Positions 9,938 to 18,677 of a stretch of 64,000 nt of DNA are shown here, one piece after another; positions within the stretch are counted from its first letter, which is position 1; every line of letters begins with the position of its first letter. The stretch is from Rhynchopus euleeides. Lineage: Eukaryota; Euglenozoa; Diplonemea; Diplonemida; Diplonemidae. The position numbers were made by a program, and so were the translations under genes. Below the pieces are notes generated by a model. It worked only from the letters and a program-made list of their open reading frames with translations. It had not been told where the DNA came from and did no database searches. The stretch spans positions 620,001 through 684,000 of the forward strand of contig OY723322.1 of assembly GCA_963210315.1 (NCBI GenBank), given 5' to 3'.

Positions 9938-11249
9938 CTAGGACCGCAGAGACTGCAGGGTGTTCAGCAGGTCCGATGCGGTGCTGCGCAATGAGTTGGC
10001 CTTCTGCTGCACAGCCGCACGTGAGAGTGCCATGCCTTGGTGCGCACGCGACCTGCCGGTTGATAGGGCGATGGTGAGAGAAGAAACTTCTGAAGAAACT
10101 CCTTCGGCATGATGGCAGAATCAAACAAAAACTACCCCCCCCCCCTCCCACAACCAACACGGGAAGAACACCTGACATACTCCATGTGATGCGTGTAGTC
10201 CGCCTCCCTCTGCAGCTTCAGCCCGCACAGCTCGCATGAGTAAGGCATGTCCCCCCGAGCCGTGATGACACGGCAGTGCAGGTTCCAGCAGCCCATGCCG
10301 TGATGGCACTGCCCGCTGCGGATGAAGGGTATGCACGCATCCGCCGGGAAACACTGCAGGTTGCACATCGGCGGGCACCGCTTGTAAAACTTCGGGCAGG
10401 GGTGCAGCCCGTCGGGCGGGTCGTACGCCTCCCCTTCTGCAGGCCACCCCGCCCCCTCACCACCACCACCACCACCGCAATCGCCGCCACCCCACGCCTC
10501 CGGCGCCTGCCGCTTCTGCTGGGGGGCGTTCCACACGCCGTCATCCTCCTCCTCGCAGTCGCTGCCCTCCCTGTCCGACCCATCGTTGCCGTAGTAGTCG
10601 TCATCCCGCCCGCGCTTGCGGGAGTTGTCGCTGACACCGTTGAATGGGATGAAGTCGCCCGGCGGTGCAGCGTCCTTCAGAGCCTCCTGCACCTCCGCGC
10701 TGTCAGGGTTGTACTCATCGTCATCCTCTGCAGCGACAGGGATGGGGGCCGCCAGGTCGAGCTCCGTCTCGATGGGGTTGTAGTGATCGGAGTCTTCGTC
10801 CTGTGCAGGGGCGTCGGGGTTGTATGTCCCCACGATGCTGCCCCACCACTTGCGCTGCTCCTCGTTGTCGTGGTGGTGGCCTGCGAGCTTGCAGGACAGC
10901 ACAACCTGGGTCTCGCCTGCGATGCGCCCGAGCACCTCACGCAGGTCATTCTGACTCCTCACAGGGATGTTATTAATGCTCGTCAACGACACACCCAGCG
11001 GCAACCCTGACCCATGGCACACAGAGCTCTCTGGGATGTCGGTGATAACCAGTGCAGTGCTGTGAAGGGGGTGGTGGTGATGGCATTTTTTTGGGGATTT
11101 TTTTGAAACCCTGTTGGAGAAGTGGTCCCAGCCCCAGCCCCTCCCCCTCCCCCTCGGACACATGTTGCATACTTGATACCCAGCCCGAGCTTCCCTTGGA
11201 ACGACGTCACGAGGAAGTGCTTCTCTTCGCTCAGGCCTTCCTCTGCCAT
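9938..11249 (-). CDS. PDZ domain + CCCH + U1/matrin-type zinc-finger protein (3 exons)
   Basis: I place three exons on the minus strand: 11249-11173, 11059-10181 and 10052-9938. They have GT/AG introns with GTATGC and GTATGT donors and code for 356 residues. Exons 1 and 2 join inside a PDZ domain: GKLGLGI, then INTALVITDIPESSVCHG, then LTSINNIPV and LGRIAGETQVVLSC (residues ~12-85). A long acidic, Asn-Pro-Asp-rich linker follows. Then comes a CCCH finger, C268-x8-C277-x5-C283-x3-H287. The last motif is C301-x2-C304-x12-H317-x5-H323, a matrin/U1-type finger whose final His is supplied by exon 3, so the splice is strongly supported. Exon 3 ends in a helical tail (VQQKANSLRSTASDLL). CCCH and U1-type fingers usually bind RNA. 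PDZ in the same protein is unusual, and the function is unknown. Confidence 0.82.
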
Positions 11250-12000
11250 GGTCCCACAGCCTGCGGCACGCGCCCGTCCCCCCCACTCACTGCCAGAGAG
11301 AGCGGTGTGACCTCTCTGCAGGCTAAAGGGAGAACGATGCGCTTTCGAACAGCTCAGCACACCCCACTCTGGGGTGGTGTGCTTGGTTTGGACCGCTTCT
11401 ACCCGACCCAAACAACCCACAAACCCCCCCCCCCCACCCCTCCCCGACCCAACTCCCAGCAGCAGCAGCAGAGGTGCAGGTGGCAGCAGCAGGAGTCTGA
11501 CAGCCTTTGGTTGAATATCTGTCGCCTCGGGCACTGGTGAGTTTTTTAGTTTAGCAGATTTTTTTGGCTGTGTGTTTTGTGGGCTCACTTCCAACCGGGA
11601 AAAGGGGAAGCGGGGGAGGCTGGTGGGTCGGAGGGGGTGGGGGGGGGGGGGGGGCTCACTAAAATTGCCTTTTTCACATACGCCCCACCCCCCTCAGCAT
11701 ACGAGGGGTGGTGGGGCGATGGGAGGGGGGTGGGGTTGTGGGAATTCGAGGGTGTGCGTGTAGTAATTCAAGAAGAGGGGGGGGGGGTGTGAGGGGGAGG
11801 CCATTGGACCCTAAAATTCAACTCGTTCAATAAAAGCCGTTCATAAAAAAACGAAACGAGTGGGGAGGAAGGGGGGAGGGGCGACAGGGGGGGGAGGGGC
11901 CCCTGACACAGAGGAGATGCTAGATGATTGCACGGCCACGTTCTGAGGGAATGGGGGGTGGCGGGGTGGGGCAGTGCTTTCTTAGGAGTCTCACTCTCTC
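11250..12000. other. Intergenic before assembly gap
   Basis: G-runs (11640-11655, 11778-11787) and CAG repeats (11459-11490) occur, but no gene is supported. The stretch ends at a run of N. Confidence 0.6.
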
Positions 12001-12200
12001 NNNNNNNNNNNNNNNNNNNNNNNNNNNNNNNNNNNNNNNNNNNNNNNNNNNNNNNNNNNNNNNNNNNNNNNNNNNNNNNNNNNNNNNNNNNNNNNNNNNN
12101 NNNNNNNNNNNNNNNNNNNNNNNNNNNNNNNNNNNNNNNNNNNNNNNNNNNNNNNNNNNNNNNNNNNNNNNNNNNNNNNNNNNNNNNNNNNNNNNNNNNN
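12001..12200. other. Assembly gap (200 N)
   Basis: Exactly 200 undetermined bases, a conventional scaffold gap. Repeats on either side of this region make a misassembly or collapsed repeat possible. Confidence 0.99.
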
Positions 12201-12209
12201 TTCACAAAA

Positions 12210-12590
12210 ATGGGGAAGACGACAACGAAGCCGGCAGCGAAGCCGGCGGCAAAGTCGATTAAGAAGAAGAAGAGCGCAGAGAGTCCCGAGGCTGCGGAGG
12301 CGACGAACATTGTGCATGATTTTTGCACGGCCTTCCCTGTTAAAAAAGGGGGCAGTGTGCTGACACTGGGATCCATTAGAAGGCTCCTAGCAACGGTGTT
12401 GAGCAAGGAGCTCCACCAGCACAGCACCCAGGTGGCCAACGCAATCATCGCCATGTCTTCCCTGACATGGATAAGTTCGCTGTCAGGGAAGTCGCAACGA
12501 TGCGGAAGGAGGGCGCTCTCCGTCATATACAAGGTGGAGGCGAAGTATGGCAAGGTGCAGGATACAAACGTGTCGTCGGGGGCAGCCTGA
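12210..12590 (+). CDS. Small Lys/Ala-rich protein, unknown
   Basis: ATG 12210 to TGA 12590 encodes 126 residues. The N-terminal ~30 are a histone-tail-like basic stretch (TTTKPAAKPAAKSIKKKK). The remainder is predicted helical (LGSIRRLLATVLSKELHQH). LTLGSIRRLLATVLSKELHQH faintly recalls the C-terminal helix of H2B ([21 protein letters not shown] pattern), but the preceding histone-fold helices are missing, so I do not call it a histone. The frame stays open into the gap upstream, so the true start could lie inside the unsequenced part. Confidence 0.4.
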   Translation: MGKTTTKPAAKPAAKSIKKKKSAESPEAAEATNIVHDFCTAFPVKKGGSVLTLGSIRRLLATVLSKELHQHSTQVANAIIAMSSLTWISSLSGKSQRCGRRALSVIYKVEAKYGKVQDTNVSSGAA

Positions 12591-12789
12591 AGCCGCGAAT
12601 GATCGCGACACGGGCGAACGGCTTGGCACCGTGGGTCTGGATAGATGCTGGAGTTCGGCCGGGTGAAACCGGAAGTCGCAGCAAACTTTGCCCCCCCAGA
12701 TTTCTTCCTCAAACCCACCCGTGGGCTGATCCGGCCTTGCACGGTGGACTCCAGCGGGGGTAGGGTACCACTACCGGGTTTAACCCTTT

Positions 12790-12840
12790 TCGGGAGTCTC
12801 AACTAGGGGGAGTCCAACTCCCGCTAGCGGGAGTATAGAT
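12790..12840. repeat. Palindromic repeat cluster, left
   Basis: A perfect 18-bp palindrome ACTCCCGCTAGCGGGAGT lies at 12817-12834, with related pieces (CGGGAGTCTC, AGGGGGAGTCC) just before it. The same palindrome and the same trailing ATAGA recur at 14853-14913. The two clusters bracket the ORFs at 12856-14660. Confidence 0.8.
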
Positions 12841-12855
12841 CAGCAGTGGGCAACA

Positions 12856-13079
12856 ATGAGGCGATGCGGGGGGCGAGGGCACCGATGCTCACTGTGCGAC
12901 ATCCCAGAAGAACGCTGGTATCAACAGGTGCATCGATACCCGCACCTGACTCTCTCTGAGATGAAAGAGGCTGGCTACCCCTCCCTCTTGGCAGGTGTGC
13001 TTCCCAATGCCCGCTACGTCACCCCAGCACTCCATGACTGCAAGGGGCTCGCCATGCGGCTGATCAGGGTACTGGATGA
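12856..13079 (+). pseudogene. Cys-containing ORF interrupted by hAT-like insertion
   Basis: The frame opens at ATG 12856 and contains protein-like sequence (HRCSLCDIPEERWYQQV, ARYVTPALHDCKGLAMRLI). The hAT-like element 13080-13739 is inserted after codon position 2 at 13079, with CTGGATGA duplicated. Removing the element and one duplicate keeps the frame open for 14 more codons, to a TGA at 13791. The ORF at 13794-14660 starts directly after that TGA in the same frame. I infer one ancestral gene, broken by the insertion and carrying an in-frame stop, or two adjacent ORFs. I do not recognise the family. Confidence 0.5.
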
Positions 13080-13739
13080 CAGGGGTGGAGCTTGGGGGTT
13101 TTTTCGGGTCAGCTGACCTGATTTTCTGCAGGCCCTCACAAAAAATCAGGTCAGGGGTAAAAAGAAAAAAAATATAGATTTTCGGGAAACCGGAAAAGTT
13201 GGCTCCTCGCCTTGGGGCCTCAAGGTGACCAGGAGGCGTTTCGTGAGCAAAGTGACCCCAGCGACATGAGCACAGGCCTCAAACAGTCACAATAGAGGAC
13301 AAATGAAGCTGCCCAACCCGTACCGTGCAACAGACGTTTACTACCGTGGCCTCCGGTGGCTGGGGGGCTCCGCCCCCCAGACCCCCCTGTGGCATGTGCC
13401 TGTCTTGTACCCAAGCCCTTTACATCAGGGAATCTCAGTATCCTCAGGAGGACGCAGCCAACTCACACAGAATCCGTACGCCCGCAAGTCACAGATGTTC
13501 ACTACCGTGGCCTCCGGCGGCTGGGAGCTCCGCCTCCCAGACCCCCCCTACGGCATGTGTTTGTCTTGTAACCAAGTCCTTGCGCGTCCGGGGCTGCATA
13601 TCGGTTCCGGTACCTCGCGGGAGGCTGGGCCCGAGCACTGATCTCTGAGACGAACCGGGGGGGAACCCATAAGAAAAAATTGGCTGACCCGATCTGACCC
13701 GATCCAGCCCGCAACCCCATATTTCAAGCTCCACCCCTG
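13080..13739. mobile_element. hAT-like non-autonomous element 2 with paired hairpins
   Basis: This 660-bp element has perfect 15-bp terminal inverted repeats, CAGGGGTGGAGCTTG at the left and its complement ending CCACCCCTG at the right. The 8-bp duplication CTGGATGA flanks it at 13072-13079 and 13740-13747. The two GC-rich hairpin repeats start at 13340 and 13501. The first is the standard 9-bp stem with TCC loop (13360-13380). In the second (13521-13540) the stem is changed on both arms, GGGAG against CTCCC, so pairing is kept. An additional hairpin near the left end pairs CTGACCTGATTTT with AAAATCAGGTCAG (about 13116-13155). There is no coding capacity. Confidence 0.9.
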
Positions 13740-13793
13740 CTGGATGAGACAACAAAAAAATATTCGACAAGACCTGTACAAACCTTGCACTGA

Positions 13794-14660
13794 ATGTGTC
13801 GCAGCATGGGACAGGTGCTCAGTTCCGGAAGGTCGTGCTTGCCTGTCACAGGACACACCTACAAGGGCTTGTTCCGCTACCTCTTTGTCTCCCTTGCAGA
13901 CCTCATGCATTTCCGGTATGCAGACATCCCCTGGCGCTTCTGGGGATGCAAGGATGAGTCAGCCCGGATTCCCTTCTTGCGTGCTCGGATCTCAGGGCAT
14001 ATATTTCACTGGTTGATGGAGCATGCCGAAAAGGGATCAACGCGCAATGCCTACGTACACAGTCTCCATCATTGGTGGGCTCCAGAAGATGCAGTGCCTC
14101 TGCAGAACAACGACGAATTTGAAGAAGCAGAGAACGGACATCGCAAGAAAGATGCCGTTACAATCGCCAGCTCCGCAACTTACGAGAGAGATCTTGCGAT
14201 GGCAGAAGAGAAGCGGCGCGCATCGGGCATGCCTTGGAAGGTTGCGCACCTGTCGCAGGACGGGATCCTCGGGTATAGAGAAGTCATCCTGTGTCCGTGT
14301 CTGCACACCCGACACGCTCATAGATTGGCTGTGTATGTTCTTTGCACACAGTTGACACAGCTGCAGAAGGGGTTTGTGCACTGCAACACACAGGACTTCG
14401 TTGAACCCATCAGCGCGCCCTACTTCCTGTTCCGGTTCCCCGAAGGACACCGCAAATTATCGCTCTGCTTGTGCAAAATGCCAATCCCGCTGGGGGCGAC
14501 TTTCACACCATTCGTGTCATCCGAGGCGACTTTGAGCACGCTTGACCAACGCGCACAGCAGGAGGGGGATGACAGTTCTGACGAAGAAGATGAGGCCTGC
14601 AGGATGGCTTGTCTTGCCCAAGGTGTAACACAACTACGACAGGCGATGGCCGCACTTTGA
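13794..14660 (+). CDS. Unrecognised 288-residue ORF in palindrome-flanked region
   Basis: ATG 13794 to TGA 14660 encodes a protein with plausible composition: aromatic and charged blocks (FRYLFVSLADLMHFRYADIPWRFWG, shortened here to FRYADIPWRFWG), a KKDAVTIASS segment, HFxxPEGHRKLSLCLCK-like blocks and an acidic tail (DDSSDEEDEACRMACLA). I recognise no family. It follows, in the same frame and directly after a TGA, the ORF fragment interrupted by hAT-like element 2, so it may be the C-terminal part of that gene. Palindrome clusters at 12790-12840 and 14850-14965 bracket both, which suggests a mobile-element protein rather than a host gene. Confidence 0.45.
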   Translation: MCRSMGQVLSSGRSCLPVTGHTYKGLFRYLFVSLADLMHFRYADIPWRFWGCKDESARIPFLRARISGHIFHWLMEHAEKGSTRNAYVHSLHHWWAPEDAVPLQNNDEFEEAENGHRKKDAVTIASSATYERDLAMAEEKRRASGMPWKVAHLSQDGILGYREVILCPCLHTRHAHRLAVYVLCTQLTQLQKGFVHCNTQDFVEPISAPYFLFRFPEGHRKLSLCLCKMPIPLGATFTPFVSSEATLSTLDQRAQQEGDDSSDEEDEACRMACLAQGVTQLRQAMAAL

Positions 14661-14849
14661 CACCTCAAATTCTAACCGCTCACCTCCGCAGGTGTAGCCG
14701 CTACCAGGAGGATAGGTAGGTAGTCCAGAGTCCGGGGAAACTGACAGAAGCAAAACAAGCCCCTCCCCATCCCTCTTCCACCATGATTTTACCCCCCACG
14801 CCAGTAGACTGTAACTATATCATGGGAAAAATGGATGAAAATAGGTGAA

Positions 14850-14965
14850 AAGACTCCCGCTAGGGGGAGTCAGACTCCCCCTAGCGGGAGTATAGACTCC
14901 CGCTAGCGGGAGTCTTTGACACCCGCTCAGACTCCCGCTCCCAGACTCCCGCTAGGGCCGCTGGA
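14850..14965. repeat. Palindromic repeat cluster, right
   Basis: Three 18-bp near-palindromes occur in a row: ACTCCCGCTAGGGGGAGT (14853-14870), ACTCCCCCTAGCGGGAGT (14874-14891) and ACTCCCGCTAGCGGGAGT (14896-14913, perfect). Half-sites follow to about 14955. This matches the left cluster, including the trailing ATAGA. Confidence 0.85.
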
Positions 14966-15250
14966 GTCCACCGTGTAGTACTTATTTTTTTGGGGCTCTG
15001 GGGCACGTTGGGCCGTTGAATAGTAGTACTTACTTTTCACCCTTTTTTTTTGGGGAAATTTTTCGTTTTTTTTGAGATTTTCTTTTTGGAGACACACAAA
15101 TCTGCAAACTTTGGGGCAAGGAATGGGGACAACGGGGTCTATTGGTGCCACTTAGGGGAACCAGGGTGCACGGGGTCCGTAGAGGGGGGAAGTGACCTAC
15201 GCTCAAAGATATGTCGTGACGAAGGGAATCGGGGCATCCCCCCTCAGACA
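14966..15250. repeat. GAATAGTAGTACTTA motif, left occurrence, and flank
   Basis: GTAGTACTTA occurs at about 14975 and TTGAATAGTAGTACTTA at about 15014-15030. Similar sequence occurs right of the transposase remnant at 16690-16806 in the same orientation. The rest is T/A-rich with no gene. Confidence 0.5.
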
Positions 15251-15270
15251 CATACGGACGGGAAACCAGC

Positions 15271-15380
15271 GAACCCGCAAACTCCTGCGGTCCAGAGGCA
15301 TCAGAACCACTGCTGAAGACCGCAAACCCGGAAACCCGCAAACTCCTGGGGTCCAGAGGCGTCAAAATCACTGCTGAAGA
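15271..15380. repeat. Tandem duplication, 61-bp period
   Basis: Two 48-bp units beginning AACCCGCAAACTCCTG and ending CACTGCTGAAGA start at about 15272 and 15333, with a few substitutions. No frame is conserved across them. Confidence 0.75.
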
Positions 15381-15451
15381 GCGGCGCGCATTAAACGACT
15401 CCTCATCTACGGCGTCCGCAGTCCCTACCACCAACGAGAAGATGTGGGCGG

Positions 15452-16354
15452 ATGGCCCCAGACACACCTCACCATAGATGTAGCCTTCGAGGACCAGCTG
15501 AGCCCACCCCCCACCCCCCGCAGCCCCCTTCCCTGACGTTGTTTGACATTCTCTCCTGTTGTGCAGCACTGATCAACACACGCCCGCAAACCATTTATGA
15601 CTCGGCGACAACACACATTGCACCAAAAAATGTTGCGTACTTGCACAGGAAGACGGGGGCGAAGTCAGCGGTCATTCCAGGTGGGTTGACAGGAACAGTG
15701 CAGTACCTTGATGTGCATGCATTTGCACCATTCAAGGCTGCCTTCCACACTCACCTGGAAGGGCTCAAGGACAAAGCCCGTCTCGAGATGAAGAAATCAA
15801 CAGCCGAAGGTTTTCGCCAGGATTGTCGCTTCACAGAGAGGTGGTACCGCGAGGCCATGTGCACCTCTGTTGGAGCTGTTTGGGGAAAGTCGGTGGAAAG
15901 TGTGAGGGGGGAGGTGGTAGCCGAGCGCTTGCGGGATATGGGGTACGTGCTGAAGGTGTCGGGTGAGGAGGACGGGTTCGTGAAGTGCTCCCTTTGTCCG
16001 GACCTCACCTTCGCACCAAGCACAGAAACATCCCCTGAGGCTGGTGGTGCGGGCCTTGAACCTGGGTTGGACGGGAAGGCAAAAGAGAGCACAGAGAAGC
16101 AGTCCACCCAAAAGAAAGTTGTGTCTCAGCCAACCCAACAGTCAAGCATCTTGGCATGGGCGAAGCCGGTTCGTGTGAACTCTCTCACACAGACACAGCC
16201 TTCCCAGTCCTCCCAGTCCTCCGAAAAGAAGCGCGCAGCGTCCCCGACCACCCAGACTCCCAACAAACACCGCAGGCTCTGCAAAGGGTGTAGGAAGCCT
16301 GGGCACAACATGCAGACTTGCCCCAGCAAGCCCAAGAACTTGAAGAAGAAGTAA
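15452..16354 (+). pseudogene. pogo/DDE_1-type transposase, C-terminal half, with CCHC zinc knuckle
   Basis: The open frame encodes the second half of a DDE_1 (pogo/Tigger/CENP-B type) transposase. TIYDSATTH fits the second catalytic Asp block (consensus DNAxxH). AVIPGGLTGTVQYLDV is the signature block ending in the third catalytic Asp, and PFKAAFHTHL follows it as in the family. A downstream FTERWYREAM block and a disordered linker lead to a C-terminal zinc knuckle, CKGCRKPGHNMQTC (C-x2-C-x4-H-x4-C). The N-terminal DNA-binding HTH and the first catalytic Asp are absent upstream. A pyrimidine-rich acceptor (CTCCTGTTGTGCAG, ending 15566) suggests the visible part may be one exon. I call it truncated, but an upstream exon beyond the repeats is not excluded. 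Confidence 0.65.
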
Positions 16355-16689
16355 GTTGGGGCGTGCTGGTTGTGGCTTGCCTTTTTCACATCTTTTTTTT
16401 AAGCATCAACGCACCAACCAACCACCGACAGTGAAGCTGACAGCTCTGATGAACTGTGTATGCTTTCACTAACTCAACAAGAATGTCAACCAGGGGGGGC
16501 ACCAGAGGGGGGGGGGGCAATACAAATCAAAACGGTACGAAACCAAATGAGGGGCGAGTGGTAGGACGAGAACAGAGCGGATACTCGACCGGAAGGCAGA
16601 AGAAGTGAGAGACGGACGACAGCAGTGACCAGCGCGCCCCTGGTGGACCAAACAGCCCCGCAGAGCCCCTGCAAACAGCGTTTTTAGGA

Positions 16690-16806
16690 AAAGTTGAATA
16701 GACGTACTTAGTACGTCTATTCGCTCGCAAACTATTTATTAATTTTCTGGCGAGGTCGATTTAGGCCCGCGCGTTCGCCGAATAGTAGTACTAAGTACGT
16801 TTATTT
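16690..16806. repeat. Palindrome GAATAGACGTAC..GTACGTCTATTC and related motif
   Basis: A perfect 12-bp-arm palindrome with a TTA centre lies at about 16694-16720. A diverged relative, GAATAGTAGTACTAAGTACG, lies at about 16780-16800. Related sequence lies left of the transposase remnant at 15014-15030. Confidence 0.75.
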
Positions 16807-16844
16807 GACCCCCCCCTGTAACGTTTTTAAAGGGCTTAAGACCA

Positions 16845-17650
16845 CCCCTAGGCATAGGGTGCGGGCGATTCGCCTATCGCCCTATATTCGCCCAACCGGG
16901 TTCGAGCCCCGATTATCGCGTATCGAATCGCCTTATCGCCCATTATCGCCAAATTATCGCCCAGTATCGCCCGTTTTCTTTCACACTTTCTGAAGGGGTT
17001 TTCAGCTAGTGGTGAGTGGGTTACCGCTCTACTGACCCTGGGTCCCACAGGGCCCTGTGACCTCGTCAACAACTGGGCCAAGACCTAGGACTCTGCATCA
17101 GAAATCAGCTTCTGACCACTGACGTCATGCGGGTGGGTCATTTCCTCGGTCAAAACCCACGTGAGGAACTGGGCATTGTCCCAGATCCTGACCTCGCTCA
17201 GGACCTGTTCCCTCGCCGTTACTAGGAGCACTCGTGAGCATGAAGCGGGTACACCTTAGTGTTGAAGGAGATGCGTGGTTCTAGTGTAGTCGGTCTGAAT
17301 GGGAGGAGATGAACTCCGTACGTTTGAGATGACTCATTGCATAGCCCACAGGAAGCTTCACGGCTGATCTGAGACCTGGGGCGGTTCTGACCCTGGTCAC
17401 AGAGTCATGACCCACTGAGAACACTGGAGCAGAGGGCTTGATCTAGGTCAGGAACCGGGTCTTCACTGAGGCAATGACCCACTCACCACCTCAGCAGTGA
17501 TCTGACGTCCCTGGCCGGGCCATTTTGCCCCCAAAAATACGACGGAAACATTATCGCCCACTTATCGCCTTGACAGAATGGGCGATAATGAGGGCGATAA
17601 TTTTTGCGATTTGGGCGATAACCGAATCGCCCGCACCCTATGCCTAGGGG
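16845..17650. mobile_element. 806-bp inverted-repeat element with TATCGCCC subterminal repeats
   Basis: The ends are perfect 28-bp inverted repeats beginning CCCCTAGGCATAGGGTGCGG. Just inside both ends the octamer TATCGCCC (or its complement GGGCGATA) is repeated many times, about seven on the left (16870-16980) and about five on the right (17550-17620). Such an arrangement usually marks transposase-binding sites. An inner inverted repeat pairs GTGGTGAGTGGGTTA (about 17009) with TGACCCACTCACCAC (about 17474). There is no coding frame. CCTAGG at each edge is palindromic, so the target duplication cannot be separated from the TIR. The right edge abuts a G-run. Confidence 0.85.
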
Positions 17651-18677
17651 GGGGGGGGGGGGGGCAGTGTTGTGTGGCAGCGCATACCTTGATTTTGTTG
17701 ACGCGGTGTTCTTTGCGCAGGGCAGTCGCACCTCTTTTTTTGAAGAATATCGAATCCAGAACTAAAATGAACAAACCTTATCTACTCTGTGCCAATGTCA
17801 CCTCCTTTACCCACCACCTCCCTTTTTGTTCCTCGCTTCTGTCCACCTCCTCCCCCCCCAACCCCCACCCAGCTTGGCGTTTCCCCCGCATTGTTCTTTC
17901 GTGCGGTACAAACACCTCCTCAGTTAACAAAACAAGAGTCCCGGCTGCGCCGGTCAAAAAGGCTAAACTGATTAAGGCTGAACTGACCGAACAGCAAACA
18001 AACCCAGTGAGTTTCTGGCGTGGCTATCCCAGCCTGTTTGTAGTCAAGCCGAGATGAATCATACTCGTGGGGAAGCGCTAAGACCATACATAACAGATGT
18101 GAGGTAATTTGGGTGATGTATGGGTTCGGAGATGGACTGATCTGGATAACGCCGGGTCACAGGGTTGGAACCGAAACGGAGCACAGCCTGCGCCGTGTGA
18201 AGTTGCGAACTCCTGCTCTGTGGGATCCTGAAGCGATGGCAAGAACGCAGGGTGGTGGAGAAGAGTTGTGGTAGTGTGAGACAGGGGGTAAAACGGCAAG
18301 AACTGCACAAAATGCTTAACGTTCAGGCGAGGAGGGAGGGTGGGTGGGTTGGCTGGGCGGGGGTATTACCATCAGAGCGTCTCTTTGAAGAAGCAGGTTT
18401 CTTCACATGAGTATGCGCGGGGGCTTCGGAAGCAGGTGATGGTGCGGCAAAACCGCGGCAGGACTTTAAAAAAGAATGCTTGGATCGGGGGGGGGGGTTT
18501 CGGTTCTCACTCTCCCCCCCCCCCTCCTCTCCCCTCCACACAACGCACAACATCACCGCGCGGGCTGCAAATCCACTCTTCCGCCACCCGCCCACCACCC
18601 ACCCACCCACAGGCTTTCGGAAGGGGGAACACTCGTGGGCCGCCTCTCCTCCGGAGCTGCTGCTGGCACGCGGCAAC
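17651..18677. other. Intergenic, no firm gene
   Basis: A short frame ending at 18057 (AAPVKKAKLIKAELTEQQ) looks mildly protein-like, but no start, partner exon or family supports it. A pyrimidine tract ending CCACCCACAG near 18611 could be an acceptor for a 5'-UTR intron of the RING gene. Confidence 0.4.

Noticed and set aside
12210-12590. Histone H2B
   Set aside because: Only the C-terminal helix pattern is faintly similar; the central histone-fold helices are absent.
16895-16910. GGTTCGAGCCCC, similar to a tRNA T-loop or Pol III B box
   Set aside because: No A box, acceptor stem or cloverleaf can be built around it; it lies among the TATCGCCC repeats of a transposon.
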